A stretch of DNA of 64,000 bases from Microbispora amethystogenes. GTDB lineage: Bacteria > Actinomycetota > Actinomycetes > Streptosporangiales > Streptosporangiaceae. The stretch covers positions 124,001 to 188,000 of the forward strand of contig NZ_BOOB01000018.1 of the NCBI RefSeq assembly GCF_016863015.1, written 5' to 3'. The position numbers and the translations under genes are program-made. Below the pieces are notes generated by a model. The model did no database searches, was not told where the DNA came from, and was given only the letters and a program-made list of their open reading frames with translations. Numbering within the stretch: the stretch's first letter is position 1; each line of letters opens with the position of its first letter. Below, one piece after another: positions 9,201 to 20,672 of this stretch.

Positions 9201-11593
9201 CAGTTCAGACGACGCAGCCGGAACAGCCGGTCGTGGACATGGTCAGCCTGACCATCGACGGCTTCCAGGTCAGCGTCCCCAAGGGCACGCTGATCATCCG
9301 GGCCGCGGAGCTGCTGGGGATCCAGATCCCCCGGTTCTGCGACCACCCGCTGCTCTCACCCGCGGCCAACTGCCGCCAGTGCCTCGTCGACATCCCCGAC
9401 GCGGGCAACGGCCGCGGCTTCCCGAAGCCGCAGCCGTCCTGCGCGATCGAGGTCGCCGAGGGGATGGTGGTCAAGACGCAGCTCACCTCGCCGGTGGCGG
9501 AGAAGGCACAGCGCGGCGTGATGGAGATGCTGCTGCTGAACCACCCGCTCGACTGTCCCGTCTGCGACAAGGGCGGCGAGTGCCCCCTGCAGAACCAGGC
9601 CATGTCGAACGGCCAGGGCGAGAGCCGGTTCGTCGAGCAGAAGCGCACGTTCGACAAGCCGGTCGCGCTGTCGACCGAGGTGCTGCTCGACCGCGAGCGC
9701 TGCGTCCAGTGCGCGCGCTGCATCCGCTTCTCCGACCAGATCGCGGGCGACCCGCTCATCGACTTCTTCGACCGCGGGGCCAAGGAGCAGGTGGGCGTCG
9801 CCGACGGCGAGCCGTTCGAGTCCTACTTCTCGGGCAACACGATCCAGATCTGCCCGGTCGGCGCGCTGACCGGCGCGGCCTACCGGTTCCGCTCCCGCCC
9901 GTTCGACCTGGTCTCCACGCCGAGCGCGTGCGAGCACTGCGCGTCGGGCTGCTCGCTGCGCACCGACCACCGCCGGGGCAAGGTCACCCGCCGCCTCGCC
10001 GGGGACGACCCGCAGGTCAACGAGGAGTGGAACTGCGACAAGGGCCGCTGGGCGTTCACCTACGCCACCGCGCCCGACCGGCTGCGCTCGCCGCTGGTGC
10101 GCGACGAGAGCGGCAAGCTCGTCCCGACCTCCTGGCCGGACGCGCTGGCCACGGCCGCCGAGGGCCTCGCGCGGGCCCGGGGCAGGGCCGGGGTGCTGGT
10201 CGGCGGGCGGCTCACGGTCGAGGACGCCTACGCCTACAGCAAGTTCGCCCGGATCGCGCTCGGCACCAACGACATCGACTTCCGGGCCCGGCCGCACTCC
10301 GAGGAGGAGGCGCGCTTCCTCGCCCACGCCGTCGCCGGCAAGGGCATCGAGGTCTCCTACGCCGACCTGGAGACGGCCCCGGCCGTGCTCCTCGCCGGCT
10401 TCGAGCCCGAGGAGGAGTCGCCGATCGTCTTCCTGCGCCTGCGCAAGGCGGCGCGCAAGCGGGGCCTGAAGGTCCACGCGATCGCGCCGTTCGCCACGCC
10501 GGGCCTGGCCAAGATGAACGGCTCGCTGATCCGGACGCTGCCCGGCGCCGAGGCCGAGGCGCTCGGCGACCTCGTCTCCAGCGACCTGCTGCCGCCCGGC
10601 ACGATCATCCTCGCCGGTGAGCGGCTCGCCGCCGCCCCGGGCGCCCTGTCGGCGCTCGTACGGCTCACGCTCGCCACCGGCGCCCGGCTCGCCTGGGTGC
10701 CGCGGCGGGCGGGGGAGCGCGGCGCGCTGGAGGCGGGCGCCCTGCCCGGCCTGCTGCCGATCGGCCGCCCGGCCGCCGACGAGACCGCCCGCGCGGAGGT
10801 CGCCAGGGTGTGGGGCGTCGCCGCGCTGCCCACGGCGCCCGGCCGCGACACCTCGGGCATCATCGAGGCCGCGCTGAACGACGAGGTCGACGCGCTGGTC
10901 GTGGCGGGCGTGGACCCCTACGACCTGCCCGACCCCGCGAGGGCCCTGGCCGCGCTGGAGAACACCCCGTTCATCGTCAGCCTGGAGATCCGCGCCAGCG
11001 CGGTCACCGACCGGGCCGACGTGGTCCTGCCGGTCGCCGCGGTGGCCGAGAAGTCCGGCACGTTCGTCGACTGGGAGGGCAGGGGCCGCTCCTTCGGCGT
11101 GGCGACCGCCGTACCGGGCCTGATGAGCGACCTGCGGGCGATCGGCTCGATCGCCGACCTGATGGACGTGCACCTCGGCCTGCCCGACGACGCCGCCGCG
11201 CGGCGCGAGATGGCCACGCTCGGCTCCTGGAAGGGCCCGCGCCCGGCCGCTCCCGCGGTCAGCGGCCTCGTGGTCGCCGAGCCGCGGGCGGGCGAGGCGG
11301 TGCTGGCCACCTGGCACCTGCTGCTCGACGACGGCCGGATGCAGGACGGCGAGCCGTACCTCGCGGGGACCGCCCGCTCGACGGCGGCCCTGCTGTCGGA
11401 GGCCACCGCCGCCGAGATCGGCGCCGTGGACGGCGGGAAGATCACCATCGGTGACGACGTCGTCGTGCCGGTGCGCGTCGCGGACCTGCCCGACCGTGTC
11501 GTGTGGGTGCCGTCCAACTCCGCCGGCCTGTCGGTCACGCGCGACCTGCGCGCGGTCGCCGGAGACGTCGTCAAGATCGGGAGCGTCTCGTGA
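9197..11593 (+). CDS. nuoG: NADH-quinone oxidoreductase subunit G
   Basis: The product is the 75-kDa iron-sulfur subunit, 798 residues from the GTG at 9197. The N-terminal [2Fe-2S] ligands lie in [17 protein letters not shown]. The His/Cys cluster is in [19 protein letters not shown] and a ferredoxin-like cluster in [10 protein letters not shown]. The extra N7 ligands ([10 protein letters not shown] and a later NCDKGRW) are also present. The C-terminal half is a molybdopterin-oxidoreductase-like domain without cofactor ligands. It links NuoF to the quinone end of the peripheral arm. Confidence 0.95.
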   Translation: MTVQTTQPEQPVVDMVSLTIDGFQVSVPKGTLIIRAAELLGIQIPRFCDHPLLSPAANCRQCLVDIPDAGNGRGFPKPQPSCAIEVAEGMVVKTQLTSPVAEKAQRGVMEMLLLNHPLDCPVCDKGGECPLQNQAMSNGQGESRFVEQKRTFDKPVALSTEVLLDRERCVQCARCIRFSDQIAGDPLIDFFDRGAKEQVGVADGEPFESYFSGNTIQICPVGALTGAAYRFRSRPFDLVSTPSACEHCASGCSLRTDHRRGKVTRRLAGDDPQVNEEWNCDKGRWAFTYATAPDRLRSPLVRDESGKLVPTSWPDALATAAEGLARARGRAGVLVGGRLTVEDAYAYSKFARIALGTNDIDFRARPHSEEEARFLAHAVAGKGIEVSYADLETAPAVLLAGFEPEEESPIVFLRLRKAARKRGLKVHAIAPFATPGLAKMNGSLIRTLPGAEAEALGDLVSSDLLPPGTIILAGERLAAAPGALSALVRLTLATGARLAWVPRRAGERGALEAGALPGLLPIGRPAADETARAEVARVWGVAALPTAPGRDTSGIIEAALNDEVDALVVAGVDPYDLPDPARALAALENTPFIVSLEIRASAVTDRADVVLPVAAVAEKSGTFVDWEGRGRSFGVATAVPGLMSDLRAIGSIADLMDVHLGLPDDAAARREMATLGSWKGPRPAAPAVSGLVVAEPRAGEAVLATWHLLLDDGRMQDGEPYLAGTARSTAALLSEATAAEIGAVDGGKITIGDDVVVPVRVADLPDRVVWVPSNSAGLSVTRDLRAVAGDVVKIGSVS

Positions 11594-12948
11594 ACAACCC
11601 CGGACCCACGCTGAGCGACTTCGGCCATGATCCCCTGTGGATCACGATCATCAAGGCCGTCGCGATCTTCGTGTTCCTGATGCTGGGCGTGCTGTTCGGC
11701 GTGTGGACCGAGCGCAAGCTCATCTCGCGCATGCAGCACCGCTACGGCCCCAACCGGGCGGGCAAGTTCGGCCTGCTGCAGTCGGTGGCCGACGGCCTGA
11801 AGATGGGCCTCAAGGAAGACATCATGCCGCGGACCGTGGACAAGGTGATCTACCTTCTGGCCCCGGTCATCATCGCCGTCCCGGCCTTCCTGGCGTTCTC
11901 GGTGGTGCCGTTCGGGCCGATGGTCTGGATGTTCGGCCACCGGACGCCGCTGCAGCTCACCGACCTGCCGGTCGCGGTCCTGCTGGTGCTGGCCACCGCC
12001 TCGATCGGCGTGTACGGCATCGTGCTCGCCGGGTGGGGCTCCCGCTCGCCGTACGCCGTGCTGGGCGGCCTGCGCTCGGCCGCCCAGGTCGTGTCGTACG
12101 AGATCGCGATGGGCCTGTCGTTCGTCGCGGTGTTCCTGAACGCGGGCACGCTGTCCACGTCGGAGATCGTGGCCAAGCAGGCGGGCGGCGGAACCTGGGA
12201 CATCCTCGGGCTGCACATCCCGACGCCGTCGTGGTACGTGTTCTCGCTGATCCCGTCGTTCCTGATCTACGCGGTCTGCATGCTCGGCGAGACCAACCGC
12301 GTGCCGTTCGACCTCCCCGAGGGCGAGGGCGAACTGGTCGGCGGTTTCCACACCGAATACTCCTCGTCGCTGAAGTTCGCGATGTTCATGCTCGCCGAGT
12401 ACGTGAACGTGTTCACGGTCTCGGCCATGGCGATCACGCTGTTCTTCGGCGGCTGGCGGGCCCCGTGGCCGATCTCCCTGTGGGACGGCGCGAACACCGG
12501 CTGGTGGCCCCTGCTCTGGTTCTTCGCCAAGCTGGTCATCGCGTTCGGGTTCTTCGTCTGGGTCCGCGCCTCGCTGCCGCGCGTCCGCTATGACCAGCTC
12601 ATGGCCTTCGGGTGGAAGGTGCTGATCCCGCTCAACCTGGTCTGGATCCTGCTGGCCGCGACGTTCAAGGCGCTGCGCCTGCCGGAGACCGACCGGATGG
12701 GCATCATGGCCTTCGGCGCGGTGGTGATCATCGTCGCGTTCGTGGTCTGGCTGCGGTTCGACACGGTCAACCAGCGCCGCAGGGAGGCCAGGGCCGCCCA
12801 GGTCGAGGAGGAGTTCGAGCAACTGCGCGAGGAGCCTGCCGCGGGCGGGTTCCCGGTGCCGGCGCTCGACCTCCCGCACTACCACGGAGCCGTGCCCGCC
12901 GCGCGTGTCCCTACCGACGCCAAGGAGGTGACCAGTGGGAGCAACTGA
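11590..12948 (+). CDS. nuoH: NADH-quinone oxidoreductase subunit H
   Basis: This is a multi-pass membrane subunit of 452 residues from the GTG at 11590, overlapping nuoG by four bases. The conserved [20 protein letters not shown] and [18 protein letters not shown] loops form the floor of the quinone tunnel. The C-terminal ~50 residues after the last helix are a hydrophilic extension. The 3' end overlaps nuoI by 14 bases. Confidence 0.95.
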   Translation: MNNPGPTLSDFGHDPLWITIIKAVAIFVFLMLGVLFGVWTERKLISRMQHRYGPNRAGKFGLLQSVADGLKMGLKEDIMPRTVDKVIYLLAPVIIAVPAFLAFSVVPFGPMVWMFGHRTPLQLTDLPVAVLLVLATASIGVYGIVLAGWGSRSPYAVLGGLRSAAQVVSYEIAMGLSFVAVFLNAGTLSTSEIVAKQAGGGTWDILGLHIPTPSWYVFSLIPSFLIYAVCMLGETNRVPFDLPEGEGELVGGFHTEYSSSLKFAMFMLAEYVNVFTVSAMAITLFFGGWRAPWPISLWDGANTGWWPLLWFFAKLVIAFGFFVWVRASLPRVRYDQLMAFGWKVLIPLNLVWILLAATFKALRLPETDRMGIMAFGAVVIIVAFVVWLRFDTVNQRRREARAAQVEEEFEQLREEPAAGGFPVPALDLPHYHGAVPAARVPTDAKEVTSGSN

Positions 12949-13450
12949 TTGGTTGAATCCGATCAAGGGATTCGGCGTCACCTTCCACCACATGTTCAAG
13001 AAGCCGGTGACGGTCAACTATCCCGAGGAGAAGCGGCCCACCGCGCCGCGTTTCCACGGGCGGCACCAGCTGAACCGGTGGCCCGACGGCCTGGAGAAGT
13101 GCGTCGGCTGCGAGCTGTGCGCCTGGGCCTGCCCGGCGGACGCCATCTACGTCGAGGGCGGTGACAACACCGACGAGGAGCGGTTCTCGCCGGGTGAGCG
13201 GTACGGCCGCGTCTACCAGATCAACTACCTGCGCTGCATCCTCTGCGGGCTCTGCATCGAGGCGTGCCCCACCCGGGCGCTCACGATGACGAACGAGTAC
13301 GAGCTCGCCGACTCCAGCCGCGAGTCGCTGATCTACACCAAGGAGATGCTCCTCGCGCCGCTCGGACCGGGCATGGAGCAGCCGCCCCACCCGATGCGCC
13401 TCGGCGAAACCGAGGAGGACTACTACCGGTTGGGTCGAAGCAATGGGTGA
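12935..13450 (+). CDS. nuoI: NADH-quinone oxidoreductase subunit I (two [4Fe-4S] ferredoxin)
   Basis: The product has 171 residues with two ferredoxin motifs, [12 protein letters not shown] and [12 protein letters not shown], which bind clusters N6a and N6b that carry electrons to NuoB. The GTG at 12935 puts [25 protein letters not shown] at the N-terminus in two conserved parts, the usual amphipathic start of NuoI. It overlaps both nuoH and nuoJ. Confidence 0.95.
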   Translation: MGATDWLNPIKGFGVTFHHMFKKPVTVNYPEEKRPTAPRFHGRHQLNRWPDGLEKCVGCELCAWACPADAIYVEGGDNTDEERFSPGERYGRVYQINYLRCILCGLCIEACPTRALTMTNEYELADSSRESLIYTKEMLLAPLGPGMEQPPHPMRLGETEEDYYRLGRSNG

Positions 13451-14387
13451 GTCCATCACGTTCTGGGTGCTCGCGGTCGTCTCGGTGATCGCCGCACTCG
13501 GACTCGTCTTCAGCCGAAGGGCCGTCTACTCGGCCCTGATGCTCGGCGTCGTCATGCTCTCGCTGGCGGTGCTGTACGCCGTCCAGGACGCTCCGTTCCT
13601 GGCGGCCGTGCAGATCATCGTCTACACCGGCGCGGTCATGATGCTGTTCCTGTTCGTGCTCATGCTCGTGGGCGTGGACTCCTCCGACTCCCTCGTGGAG
13701 ACGATCAAGGGGCAGCGGTTCTGGGCCGTCGTGGGCGGGCTGGGCTTCGCCGCCCTGCTCGCGCTCGGCATCGGCAACGCGGTGGCCGGGTCGCCGAAGG
13801 GCCTGGCCGCGGCCACCGAGGGGGGCGGCAACGTGTCCTCCCTGGCCCAGCTGATCTTCACGCGTCACGTGTTCGCCTTCGAGGTGACCTCGGCGCTGCT
13901 GATCACCGCCGCCCTGGGCGCGATGGTGCTGGCGCACCGGGAGCGCGCCGAGGCCAAGCCGACCCAGCGGGACCTGTCCCGGCAGCGCTTCGCCGCCTTC
14001 GGCCGTACCGGCAAGAACCCGGCGCCGCTGCCCGGCCCCGGCACCTACGCCCGGCACAACGCCATCGACATGCCGGCGCTGCTGCCCGACGGGACCATCG
14101 CGCCGCTGTCAGTCAACCGCTACATCGCCCGGTACGAGGAGTCCAAGGGCATCCTGCCCCCGGAGGTCGCCGAGGTGCTGGAGCAGGAGGAGGCCGCGCG
14201 GCGCGCCGCTCAGGCCAACGGGCACGGCGGTGAGCACGGCACGCCGACGGTGGCGGACGAGGCCCGGGACGCCGGTCCCGACACCGAGCCGATGCCCGAG
14301 GACGGCACCGGTCAGGACACCGTCGTGGCCGGTCGCGTGGTCCGTCCCCGCGGTGAGTCCGCGGCGACCGAGGAGGACGGCAAGTGA
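13443..14387 (+). CDS. nuoJ: NADH-quinone oxidoreductase subunit J
   Basis: This is a membrane-arm subunit with five transmembrane helices in the first ~180 residues, including the [19 protein letters not shown] helix that shifts during coupling. It is 314 residues long, well above the ~170-200 of enterobacterial NuoJ. The extra ~130 residues are a hydrophilic, acidic, low-complexity C-terminal tail of a kind common in actinobacteria. The stop overlaps the GTG of nuoK. Confidence 0.93.
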   Translation: MGESITFWVLAVVSVIAALGLVFSRRAVYSALMLGVVMLSLAVLYAVQDAPFLAAVQIIVYTGAVMMLFLFVLMLVGVDSSDSLVETIKGQRFWAVVGGLGFAALLALGIGNAVAGSPKGLAAATEGGGNVSSLAQLIFTRHVFAFEVTSALLITAALGAMVLAHRERAEAKPTQRDLSRQRFAAFGRTGKNPAPLPGPGTYARHNAIDMPALLPDGTIAPLSVNRYIARYEESKGILPPEVAEVLEQEEAARRAAQANGHGGEHGTPTVADEARDAGPDTEPMPEDGTGQDTVVAGRVVRPRGESAATEEDGK

Positions 14388-14680
14388 CCACCCACTATCT
14401 GGTGCTCTCCGCGCTGCTGTTCGCCATCGGCGGCGTCGGCGTGCTCGTACGGCGCAACGCCATCGTGGTGTTCATGTGCGTCGAGCTCATGCTCAACGCC
14501 TGCAACCTGGCGTTCGTCACCTTCGCCCGGCAGAACGGCAACCTCGACGGCCAGCTCATCGCGTTCTTCGTGATGATCGTGGCCGCCGCCGAGGTGGTCA
14601 TCGGCCTGGCCATCATCGTGACGATCTTCCGAACCCGCAGGTCCGCGTCGGTCGACGACGCCAGCCTGCTGAAGTACTAA
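14384..14680 (+). CDS. nuoK: NADH-quinone oxidoreductase subunit K
   Basis: The product is 98 residues with three transmembrane helices and the buried glutamates of this antiporter-like subunit, one in [15 protein letters not shown] and one in [13 protein letters not shown]. It belongs to the proton channel chain of the membrane arm. The GTG start overlaps nuoJ by four bases. Confidence 0.95.
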   Translation: MTTHYLVLSALLFAIGGVGVLVRRNAIVVFMCVELMLNACNLAFVTFARQNGNLDGQLIAFFVMIVAAAEVVIGLAIIVTIFRTRRSASVDDASLLKY

Positions 14681-14683
14681 GAG

Positions 14684-16588
14684 GTGGCCGTGGAACCCGC
14701 TGAGATCATCCAGCACTCCGGTGGAGCGATCGGGGCCGCCTGGCTGATGATCGCTCTGCCCCTGGTGGGAGCGGCGATCCTCCTGCTGGGCGGCCGGAGG
14801 ACCGACAGGTTCGGCCACCTGCTCGGGGTGCTCATGGCCGTGGCGTCGTTCGCGGTGGCCGCGCTGTCGTTCGTCCAGCTCCTCGGCCTCGCCCCGGGCG
14901 AGCGCCGCCGGGGCATCGAGCTGTACGACTTCGTCCCGGGCCTGGCGAAGGTGGGCCTGCTGGTCGACCCGCTGTCGATCTCGTTCTGCCTGCTGATCAC
15001 CGGTGTGGGCTCGCTGATCCACATCTACTCGATCGGCTACATGGCGCACGACCCGAACAGGCGGCGGTTCTTCGCCTACCTGAACCTGTTCGTCGCGGCG
15101 ATGCTCCTGCTGGTGCTGGCCGACAACTACGTCGCGCTGTTCGTCGGCTGGGAGGGCGTCGGCCTCGCGTCGTACCTGTTGATCGGGTTCTGGCAGCACA
15201 AGCCCTCGGCGGCGACCGCGGCCAAGAAGGCGTTCATCGTCAACCGCGTCGGCGACTTCGGCCTGCTGATCGGCCTCTTCACGATCTTCGCGACGTTCCA
15301 CACGCTGGCCTTCAACGACGTCTTCGCGAACGCGTCCAAGGCGTCCTCGGGCACGCTCACCGCCATCGGCCTGCTGCTGCTGGTCGGCGCCTGCGGCAAG
15401 TCGGCCCAGCTGCCGCTGCAGTCCTGGCTTCTCGACGCGATGGAGGGCCCGACCCCGGTCTCGGCCCTCATCCACGCCGCGACCATGGTCACCGCCGGCG
15501 TCTACCTCATCGTCCGGTCCGGTCCGATCTACCAGGGCGCCGAGACGGCGCAGCTCGTGGTGACGATCGTCGGCGTGGCGACCCTGCTCGCCGGTGCGAT
15601 CATCGGTACCGCCAAGGACGACATCAAGAAGGCGCTGGCCGGTTCGACGATGTCGCAGATCGGCTACATGGTGCTCGCCGCGGGCATCGGCCCGGCCGGA
15701 TACGCCTTCGCGATCGCGCACCTGATCACGCACGGCTTCTTCAAGGCCGACATGTTCCTCGGCGCGGGCTCGGTCATGCACGCCATGAACGACGAGGTCG
15801 ACATGAGGAAGTACGGCGCGCTGCGGAAGGTCATGCCGGTCACGTTCGCGACGTTCGCCATCGGCTACCTCGCGATCATCGGGTTCCCGCTGCTGTCCGG
15901 TTACTTCACCAAGGACGGCATCATCGAGACCGTGATGGAGCACAACGCCGTCCTCGGCTGGCTGGCCGTGCTCGGCGCGGGCATCACCGGCTTCTACATG
16001 TCGCGCCTGGTGTTCATGACGTTCTTCGGCGCCAAGCGCTGGGAGCCGACGGCCCACCCGCACGAGTCGCCCGCCGTCATGACCTGGCCGCTGGTCATCC
16101 TGTCGGTCGGCGCGATCGGCCTGGGCGCGTTCCTGGTCCTCGGCAACCGGTTCATGACCTTCCTCGCGCCGGCCGTCGGCGCGCCGGAGGAGATGCCGTC
16201 CTTCCACCCGTTCAGCCTCACCGGGCTGGCCACGCTCGCGCTCGTCGCGGTGGGCGCGGTGTTCGCCTGGTTCCGGTACGGCGCGGCCGAGGTGCCGGCG
16301 GTCGCCCCGCGCGGCTCGTTCCTCACCACCTTCGCCCGTCGTGACCTGTACGGCGACGCCCTGAACGAGGCGCTGTTCATGCGCCCCGGCCAGTGGCTGA
16401 CCCGCCTGGCCGTGTTCTTCGACAACCGCGGCGTCGACGGCCTGGTGAACGGCCTGGCCGCCGGCATCGGGGGGACCTCCGGGCGGCTGCGCAGGATCCA
16501 GACCGGGTTCGTCCGCTCGTACGCGCTGTCGATCTTCCTGGGCGCGGCCATCCTGGCCGGTGCCTGGCTCGTCGTAGGGAACCTGTGA
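14684..16588 (+). CDS. nuoL: NADH-quinone oxidoreductase subunit L
   Basis: This antiporter-like subunit is 634 residues from the GTG at 14684, three bases after nuoK. The signatures are [39 protein letters not shown], and the lysines and histidines of the following helices. It forms the distal proton channel and the long lateral helix. The stop is shared with the ATG of nuoM (TGATG). Confidence 0.96.
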   Translation: MAVEPAEIIQHSGGAIGAAWLMIALPLVGAAILLLGGRRTDRFGHLLGVLMAVASFAVAALSFVQLLGLAPGERRRGIELYDFVPGLAKVGLLVDPLSISFCLLITGVGSLIHIYSIGYMAHDPNRRRFFAYLNLFVAAMLLLVLADNYVALFVGWEGVGLASYLLIGFWQHKPSAATAAKKAFIVNRVGDFGLLIGLFTIFATFHTLAFNDVFANASKASSGTLTAIGLLLLVGACGKSAQLPLQSWLLDAMEGPTPVSALIHAATMVTAGVYLIVRSGPIYQGAETAQLVVTIVGVATLLAGAIIGTAKDDIKKALAGSTMSQIGYMVLAAGIGPAGYAFAIAHLITHGFFKADMFLGAGSVMHAMNDEVDMRKYGALRKVMPVTFATFAIGYLAIIGFPLLSGYFTKDGIIETVMEHNAVLGWLAVLGAGITGFYMSRLVFMTFFGAKRWEPTAHPHESPAVMTWPLVILSVGAIGLGAFLVLGNRFMTFLAPAVGAPEEMPSFHPFSLTGLATLALVAVGAVFAWFRYGAAEVPAVAPRGSFLTTFARRDLYGDALNEALFMRPGQWLTRLAVFFDNRGVDGLVNGLAAGIGGTSGRLRRIQTGFVRSYALSIFLGAAILAGAWLVVGNL

Positions 16589-18093
16589 TGCCCTGGCTTT
16601 CAACCCTGATGGGCGTGTCCGTGCTCGGCGCGCTGGGCGTGACCCTTGTCCGCAACGACAAGCTCGCCAAGCAGTTCACCCTCGTGGTGTCGCTGATCGT
16701 GCTGGCGCTGACCGTCGCCATGGCGGTCCAGTTCAGCCCGAACGGCGACAAGTTCCAGTTCGCGGAGACGTACGACTGGATTCCCGCGTTCGGCGTCCAC
16801 TACGGCGTCGCGGTGGACGGCATCGCCCTGGTGCTGATCCTGCTGTCGGTGATCCTCGTGCCGATCGTGGTGCTCGCCTCGTGGCACGACGCTGAGGCCG
16901 GCAAGCGCTCGGTCCGCACGTACTTCTCGCTGCTGCTGGTGCTCGAGGCCATGATGATCGGCGTCTTCGCGGCGACCGACGTCTTCCTCTTCTACGTCTT
17001 CTTCGAAGCCATGCTGATCCCGATGTACTTCATGATCGGGTCGTACGGCGGGGCGCAGCGGTCGTACGCGGCGGTGAAGTTCCTGCTGTACTCGCTGTTC
17101 GGCGGGCTGCTGATGCTGGTGGCGGTGATCGCGCTCTACTCCATCGCCGGCAAGGGCACGTTCATGTTCACCGACCTGGTCGGGACCATCCAGGACGCGA
17201 CGACGCAGAAGTGGCTGTTCCTCGGCTTCTTCGTCGCCTTCGCGATCAAGGCGCCGCTGTGGCCGTTCCACACCTGGCTGCCGGACGCCGCCGCCCAGGC
17301 CCCGGCCGGCGCGGCCGTCCTGCTCGTGGGCGTGCTCGACAAGGTCGGCACGTACGGCATGCTGCGCTTCTGCCTGGAACTGTTCCCCGACGCCGCGAAG
17401 TTCTTCACGCCGCTGGTCATCACGCTGTCGGTGATCGGCATCGTGTACGGCGCGATCGTGGCCATCGGGCAGACCGACATGAAGCGGCTCATCGCCTACA
17501 CCTCGGTGTCGCACTTCGGCTTCATCGCCATGGGCGTGTTCGCCATGACGACCAACGCGGCCTCGGGCGCGACGCTCTACATGGTCAACCACGGCTTCTC
17601 GACCGGCGCGCTGTTCCTCGTCGCGGGCTTCCTCATCTACCGCAGGGGCTCGCAGTTCATCTCCGACTACGGCGGCGTGCAGAAGGTGGCGCCGATCCTC
17701 GCCGGGACGTTCCTGGTGGCGGGTCTGTCCAGCCTCTCGCTGCCCGGCCTGAGCACGTTCGTCAGCGAGTTCATGGTCCTCATCGGCACCTACGAGCGCT
17801 ACCTCGTGCCCGCCGTCATCGCGACGACCGGCGTCATCCTCGCCGCGATCTACATCCTGTGGATGTACCAGCGGACGATGAACGGCCCGACCGCCGAGTC
17901 GGTGAAGACGCTGCCGGACCTCAACGCGCGGGAGAAGTTCGTGGTGGCGCCGCTGATCGCGCTGCTGCTGGTGTTCGGCTTCTATCCCAAGCCGCTCCTC
18001 GACGTGATCAACCCCGCCGTGAAGGACACGCTGTCCAGCGTCTCGGTCACGGACCCGAAGCCGGCCGTACCCGTTGCTCAGGAGGGCAAGTGA
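16588..18093 (+). CDS. nuoM: NADH-quinone oxidoreductase subunit M
   Basis: The second antiporter-like subunit, 501 residues from the ATG at 16588. It carries the conserved glutamate of FYVFFEAMLIPMYFMIG and the PLWPFHTWLPDAAAQAPAGAAV region, the usual PxHxWLPxAHxxAP segment with AQ in place of AH. It translocates protons in the middle of the membrane arm. The stop overlaps nuoN. Confidence 0.96.
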   Translation: MPWLSTLMGVSVLGALGVTLVRNDKLAKQFTLVVSLIVLALTVAMAVQFSPNGDKFQFAETYDWIPAFGVHYGVAVDGIALVLILLSVILVPIVVLASWHDAEAGKRSVRTYFSLLLVLEAMMIGVFAATDVFLFYVFFEAMLIPMYFMIGSYGGAQRSYAAVKFLLYSLFGGLLMLVAVIALYSIAGKGTFMFTDLVGTIQDATTQKWLFLGFFVAFAIKAPLWPFHTWLPDAAAQAPAGAAVLLVGVLDKVGTYGMLRFCLELFPDAAKFFTPLVITLSVIGIVYGAIVAIGQTDMKRLIAYTSVSHFGFIAMGVFAMTTNAASGATLYMVNHGFSTGALFLVAGFLIYRRGSQFISDYGGVQKVAPILAGTFLVAGLSSLSLPGLSTFVSEFMVLIGTYERYLVPAVIATTGVILAAIYILWMYQRTMNGPTAESVKTLPDLNAREKFVVAPLIALLLVFGFYPKPLLDVINPAVKDTLSSVSVTDPKPAVPVAQEGK

Positions 18094-19640
18094 ACGGCAC
18101 CATTGAGGCGCCCACCATCGAGTACGCCCTGCTGGCGCCGATGCTCGTCGTCTTCGGCGCGGCGATCGTCGGCGTGCTGGTGGAGGCGTTCGCGCCGCGT
18201 TACCTGCGCTCGGCGATCCACCTGCCGCTCACGCTCCTCTCGCTGGCCGGCGCGTTCGCGCTGGCCGTGTGGCAGGCGCTGAAGGGCGTGCCGACCAAGC
18301 CCGCGGCCATGGGCGCGGTGGCGGTCGACGGCCCGGCGCTGTTCATCTGGGGCACGATCCTCGTGCTCGCCTTCGTGAGCGTGCTGCTCATCAAGGACGA
18401 GGAGCACTTCGTCGGCTCCGCGGCGGCCCTGCCGGGCTCGGCCGAGGAGGAGCAGTCGCTGGTGGAGCGCGCCGCGCACACCGAGGTCTACCCGCTGCTG
18501 CTGTTCGCGGTGGGCGGCATGCTGCTCTTCCCGGCGGCCAACGACCTGCTGGTGGCGTTCGTCGCCCTGGAGGTCATGTCGCTGCCGCTGTACCTGCTGT
18601 GCGGCCTCGCGCGCCGCCGCCGCCTGCTGTCGCAGGAGGCCGCGGTCAAGTACTTCCTGCTCGGCGCCTTCTCCTCGGCGTTCTTCCTGTACGGCACCGC
18701 GCTGCTGTACGGCTACGCCGGGTCGGTCGACCTCGCGAAGATCAACCTCGCGCTCGGCTCGGTCGGCGGCCAGGACACCCTGCTCTACATCGGCGCGGCC
18801 ATGCTCGGCGTCGGCCTGCTGTTCAAGATCGGCGCGGCGCCGTTCCAGGCGTGGAAGCCCGACGTCTACCAGGGCTCGCCCACGCCGATCACGGCGCTGA
18901 TGGCCTCCGGCACCCTGGTGGCCGCCTTCGGCGCGCTGCTGCGCGTGTTCTGGGTCGGCCTCGGCGGCCTCGACTGGGACTGGCGCCCGGTGTTCTACGG
19001 TGTGGCGATTCTCACGATGGTGGTCGGCGCGATCCTCGCGATCACCCAGACCGACATCAAGCGGATGCTCGCCTACTCCTCGATCGCCCACGGCGGCTTC
19101 CTGCTCGTCGGCGTGATCGCCACCGGCAGCGCCGCACAGAACACCGCGGCCCTCTCGGGCCTGCTGTTCTACCTGGTGGCGTACGGCTTCACCACGGTCG
19201 GCGCGTTCGCGGTGGTCACGATGGTGCGCGACGCGGGCGGCGAGGCGTGGCACCTGTCCCGCTGGGCCGGGCTCGGCAAGCGCTCGCCGCTGCTGGCCGG
19301 CACGTTCGCCTTCTTCCTGCTGGCTTTCGCCGGTATCCCGCTGACCAGCGGGTTCTTCGGCAAGTACGCCGTCTTCCAGGCGGCCGTCAGCGGGGGCGCG
19401 CTGCCGCTGGTCATCGTCGGCGTGGTGGCCTCGGCCGTCGCCGCGTTCTTCTACGTGCGGGTCATCGTGCTGATGTTCTTCAGCGACCCGGCCGCCGACG
19501 GCCCGTCCGTCGTCCTGCCCTCGCGGGGGACCGCGGCTGTGGTAGGTATCGCGGCATTGGCTACGGTAGTTCTCGGGGTGTTCCCTCAGCCCTTGCTTGA
19601 CCTCGCGCACTCGGCTGCGCAGTCCCTGTTCGTCCGATAG
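18090..19640 (+). CDS. nuoN: NADH-quinone oxidoreductase subunit N
   Basis: The third antiporter-like subunit, 516 residues from the GTG at 18090. It shows FVALEVMSLPLYLLCGL with the channel glutamate, FKIGAAPFQAWKPDVYQGSPTP, and TDIKRMLAYSSIAHGGFLL. It completes the standard nuoA-N order. The next gene starts 11 bases downstream on the same strand, so the operon probably continues into it. Confidence 0.96.
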   Translation: MNGTIEAPTIEYALLAPMLVVFGAAIVGVLVEAFAPRYLRSAIHLPLTLLSLAGAFALAVWQALKGVPTKPAAMGAVAVDGPALFIWGTILVLAFVSVLLIKDEEHFVGSAAALPGSAEEEQSLVERAAHTEVYPLLLFAVGGMLLFPAANDLLVAFVALEVMSLPLYLLCGLARRRRLLSQEAAVKYFLLGAFSSAFFLYGTALLYGYAGSVDLAKINLALGSVGGQDTLLYIGAAMLGVGLLFKIGAAPFQAWKPDVYQGSPTPITALMASGTLVAAFGALLRVFWVGLGGLDWDWRPVFYGVAILTMVVGAILAITQTDIKRMLAYSSIAHGGFLLVGVIATGSAAQNTAALSGLLFYLVAYGFTTVGAFAVVTMVRDAGGEAWHLSRWAGLGKRSPLLAGTFAFFLLAFAGIPLTSGFFGKYAVFQAAVSGGALPLVIVGVVASAVAAFFYVRVIVLMFFSDPAADGPSVVLPSRGTAAVVGIAALATVVLGVFPQPLLDLAHSAAQSLFVR

Positions 19641-19651
19641 GAGATCTCCGT

Positions 19652-20647
19652 ATGGCCGCGCCGCCCGTAGTGGACATTCCTCTCGTCGACGAGCGGCTGG
19701 CCGAGGATCTCGGAAACGGGCTCGCGGCGGTGGAGAAGCTGCTGCGCTCGTCGGTGGAGAGCGAGGACGCCTTCGTCACGGAGGCGTCCCGGCATCTCAT
19801 CGAGGCGGGCGGCAAGCGGTTCCGGGCCATGCTCGTGCTGCTCGCCGCCCAGTTCGGCACCCCCGACGCTCCGGGCGTCGTGCCCGGGGCCGTCGTCATC
19901 GAGCTGACCCACCTGGCGACGCTCTACCACGACGACGTGATGGACGAGGCCCCGGTGCGCCGGGGCTCCCCGTCCGCCAACGCCCGGTGGGACAACACCG
20001 TGGCCATCCTCACCGGCGACTACCTCTTCGCCCAGGCGTCGGAGATCCTGGCCGACCTCGGCAGCGAGCTGATCCGGATCCAGGCGCGCACGTTCTCCCG
20101 GCTGGTGCGCGGCCAGATCCGCGAGACGATCGGCCCGGCCGAGGGCCGCGACGCGATCGCCCACTACATCGGCGTGCTCGCCGACAAGACCGGCTCGCTC
20201 ATCGCCACCTCGGGCCGCTTCGGCGCCATGCTGGCCGGCGCTCCGGCCGACGTCGTGGATCGCCTCACCGACGCCTGCGAGGCGATCGGTGTGGCCTGGC
20301 AGCTCGGCGACGACCTCATCGACGTGGCCGCCCCCACGTCCGACTCCGGCAAGACGCCCGGCACCGACCTGCGCGAGGGCATCCGCACGCTCCCCGTGCT
20401 GTACGCCCTGGCCTCCGGCGACCCCGCCGACGCGCGGCTGCGTACGCTGCTGTCCGGGCCGGTGGCGGAGGAGGACGTCGAGGAGGCGCTGACGCTGCTG
20501 CGGGCCAACCACGCGATGGCGCAGGCCCGCGCGGAGCTCATCCGCTGGACCGACCGGGCCAAGACCGCCCTCGCCGGCCTGCCCGACATCCCCGCCCGTA
20601 CGGCCCTGGTCGCCCTGTGCGACTACGTCGTCGAGCGTACGGGCTGA
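19652..20647 (+). CDS. polyprenyl diphosphate synthase (probable menaquinone side chain)
   Basis: This trans-isoprenyl diphosphate synthase has 331 residues. The first aspartate-rich motif is HDDVMDEAPVRRG and the second is LGDDLIDVAAP. It lengthens allylic diphosphates with isopentenyl diphosphate. Its position 11 bases after nuoN and the nearby menG and reductase genes make the menaquinone side chain (heptaprenyl-nonaprenyl type) the likely product. Chain length cannot be read reliably from the sequence. Co-transcription with nuo would place it under the same Rex control. Confidence 0.88.
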   Translation: MAAPPVVDIPLVDERLAEDLGNGLAAVEKLLRSSVESEDAFVTEASRHLIEAGGKRFRAMLVLLAAQFGTPDAPGVVPGAVVIELTHLATLYHDDVMDEAPVRRGSPSANARWDNTVAILTGDYLFAQASEILADLGSELIRIQARTFSRLVRGQIRETIGPAEGRDAIAHYIGVLADKTGSLIATSGRFGAMLAGAPADVVDRLTDACEAIGVAWQLGDDLIDVAAPTSDSGKTPGTDLREGIRTLPVLYALASGDPADARLRTLLSGPVAEEDVEEALTLLRANHAMAQARAELIRWTDRAKTALAGLPDIPARTALVALCDYVVERTG

Positions 20648-20672
20648 CGCCTTTCCGTAGATCATTGACCGG

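Noticed and set aside
4671-19600. Long open frames antisense or out of frame to the nuo genes
   Set aside because: These are rich in Arg, Pro, Ala and Gly, follow the third-position GC bias and overlap genes with clear family motifs, as expected of GC-rich shadow frames.
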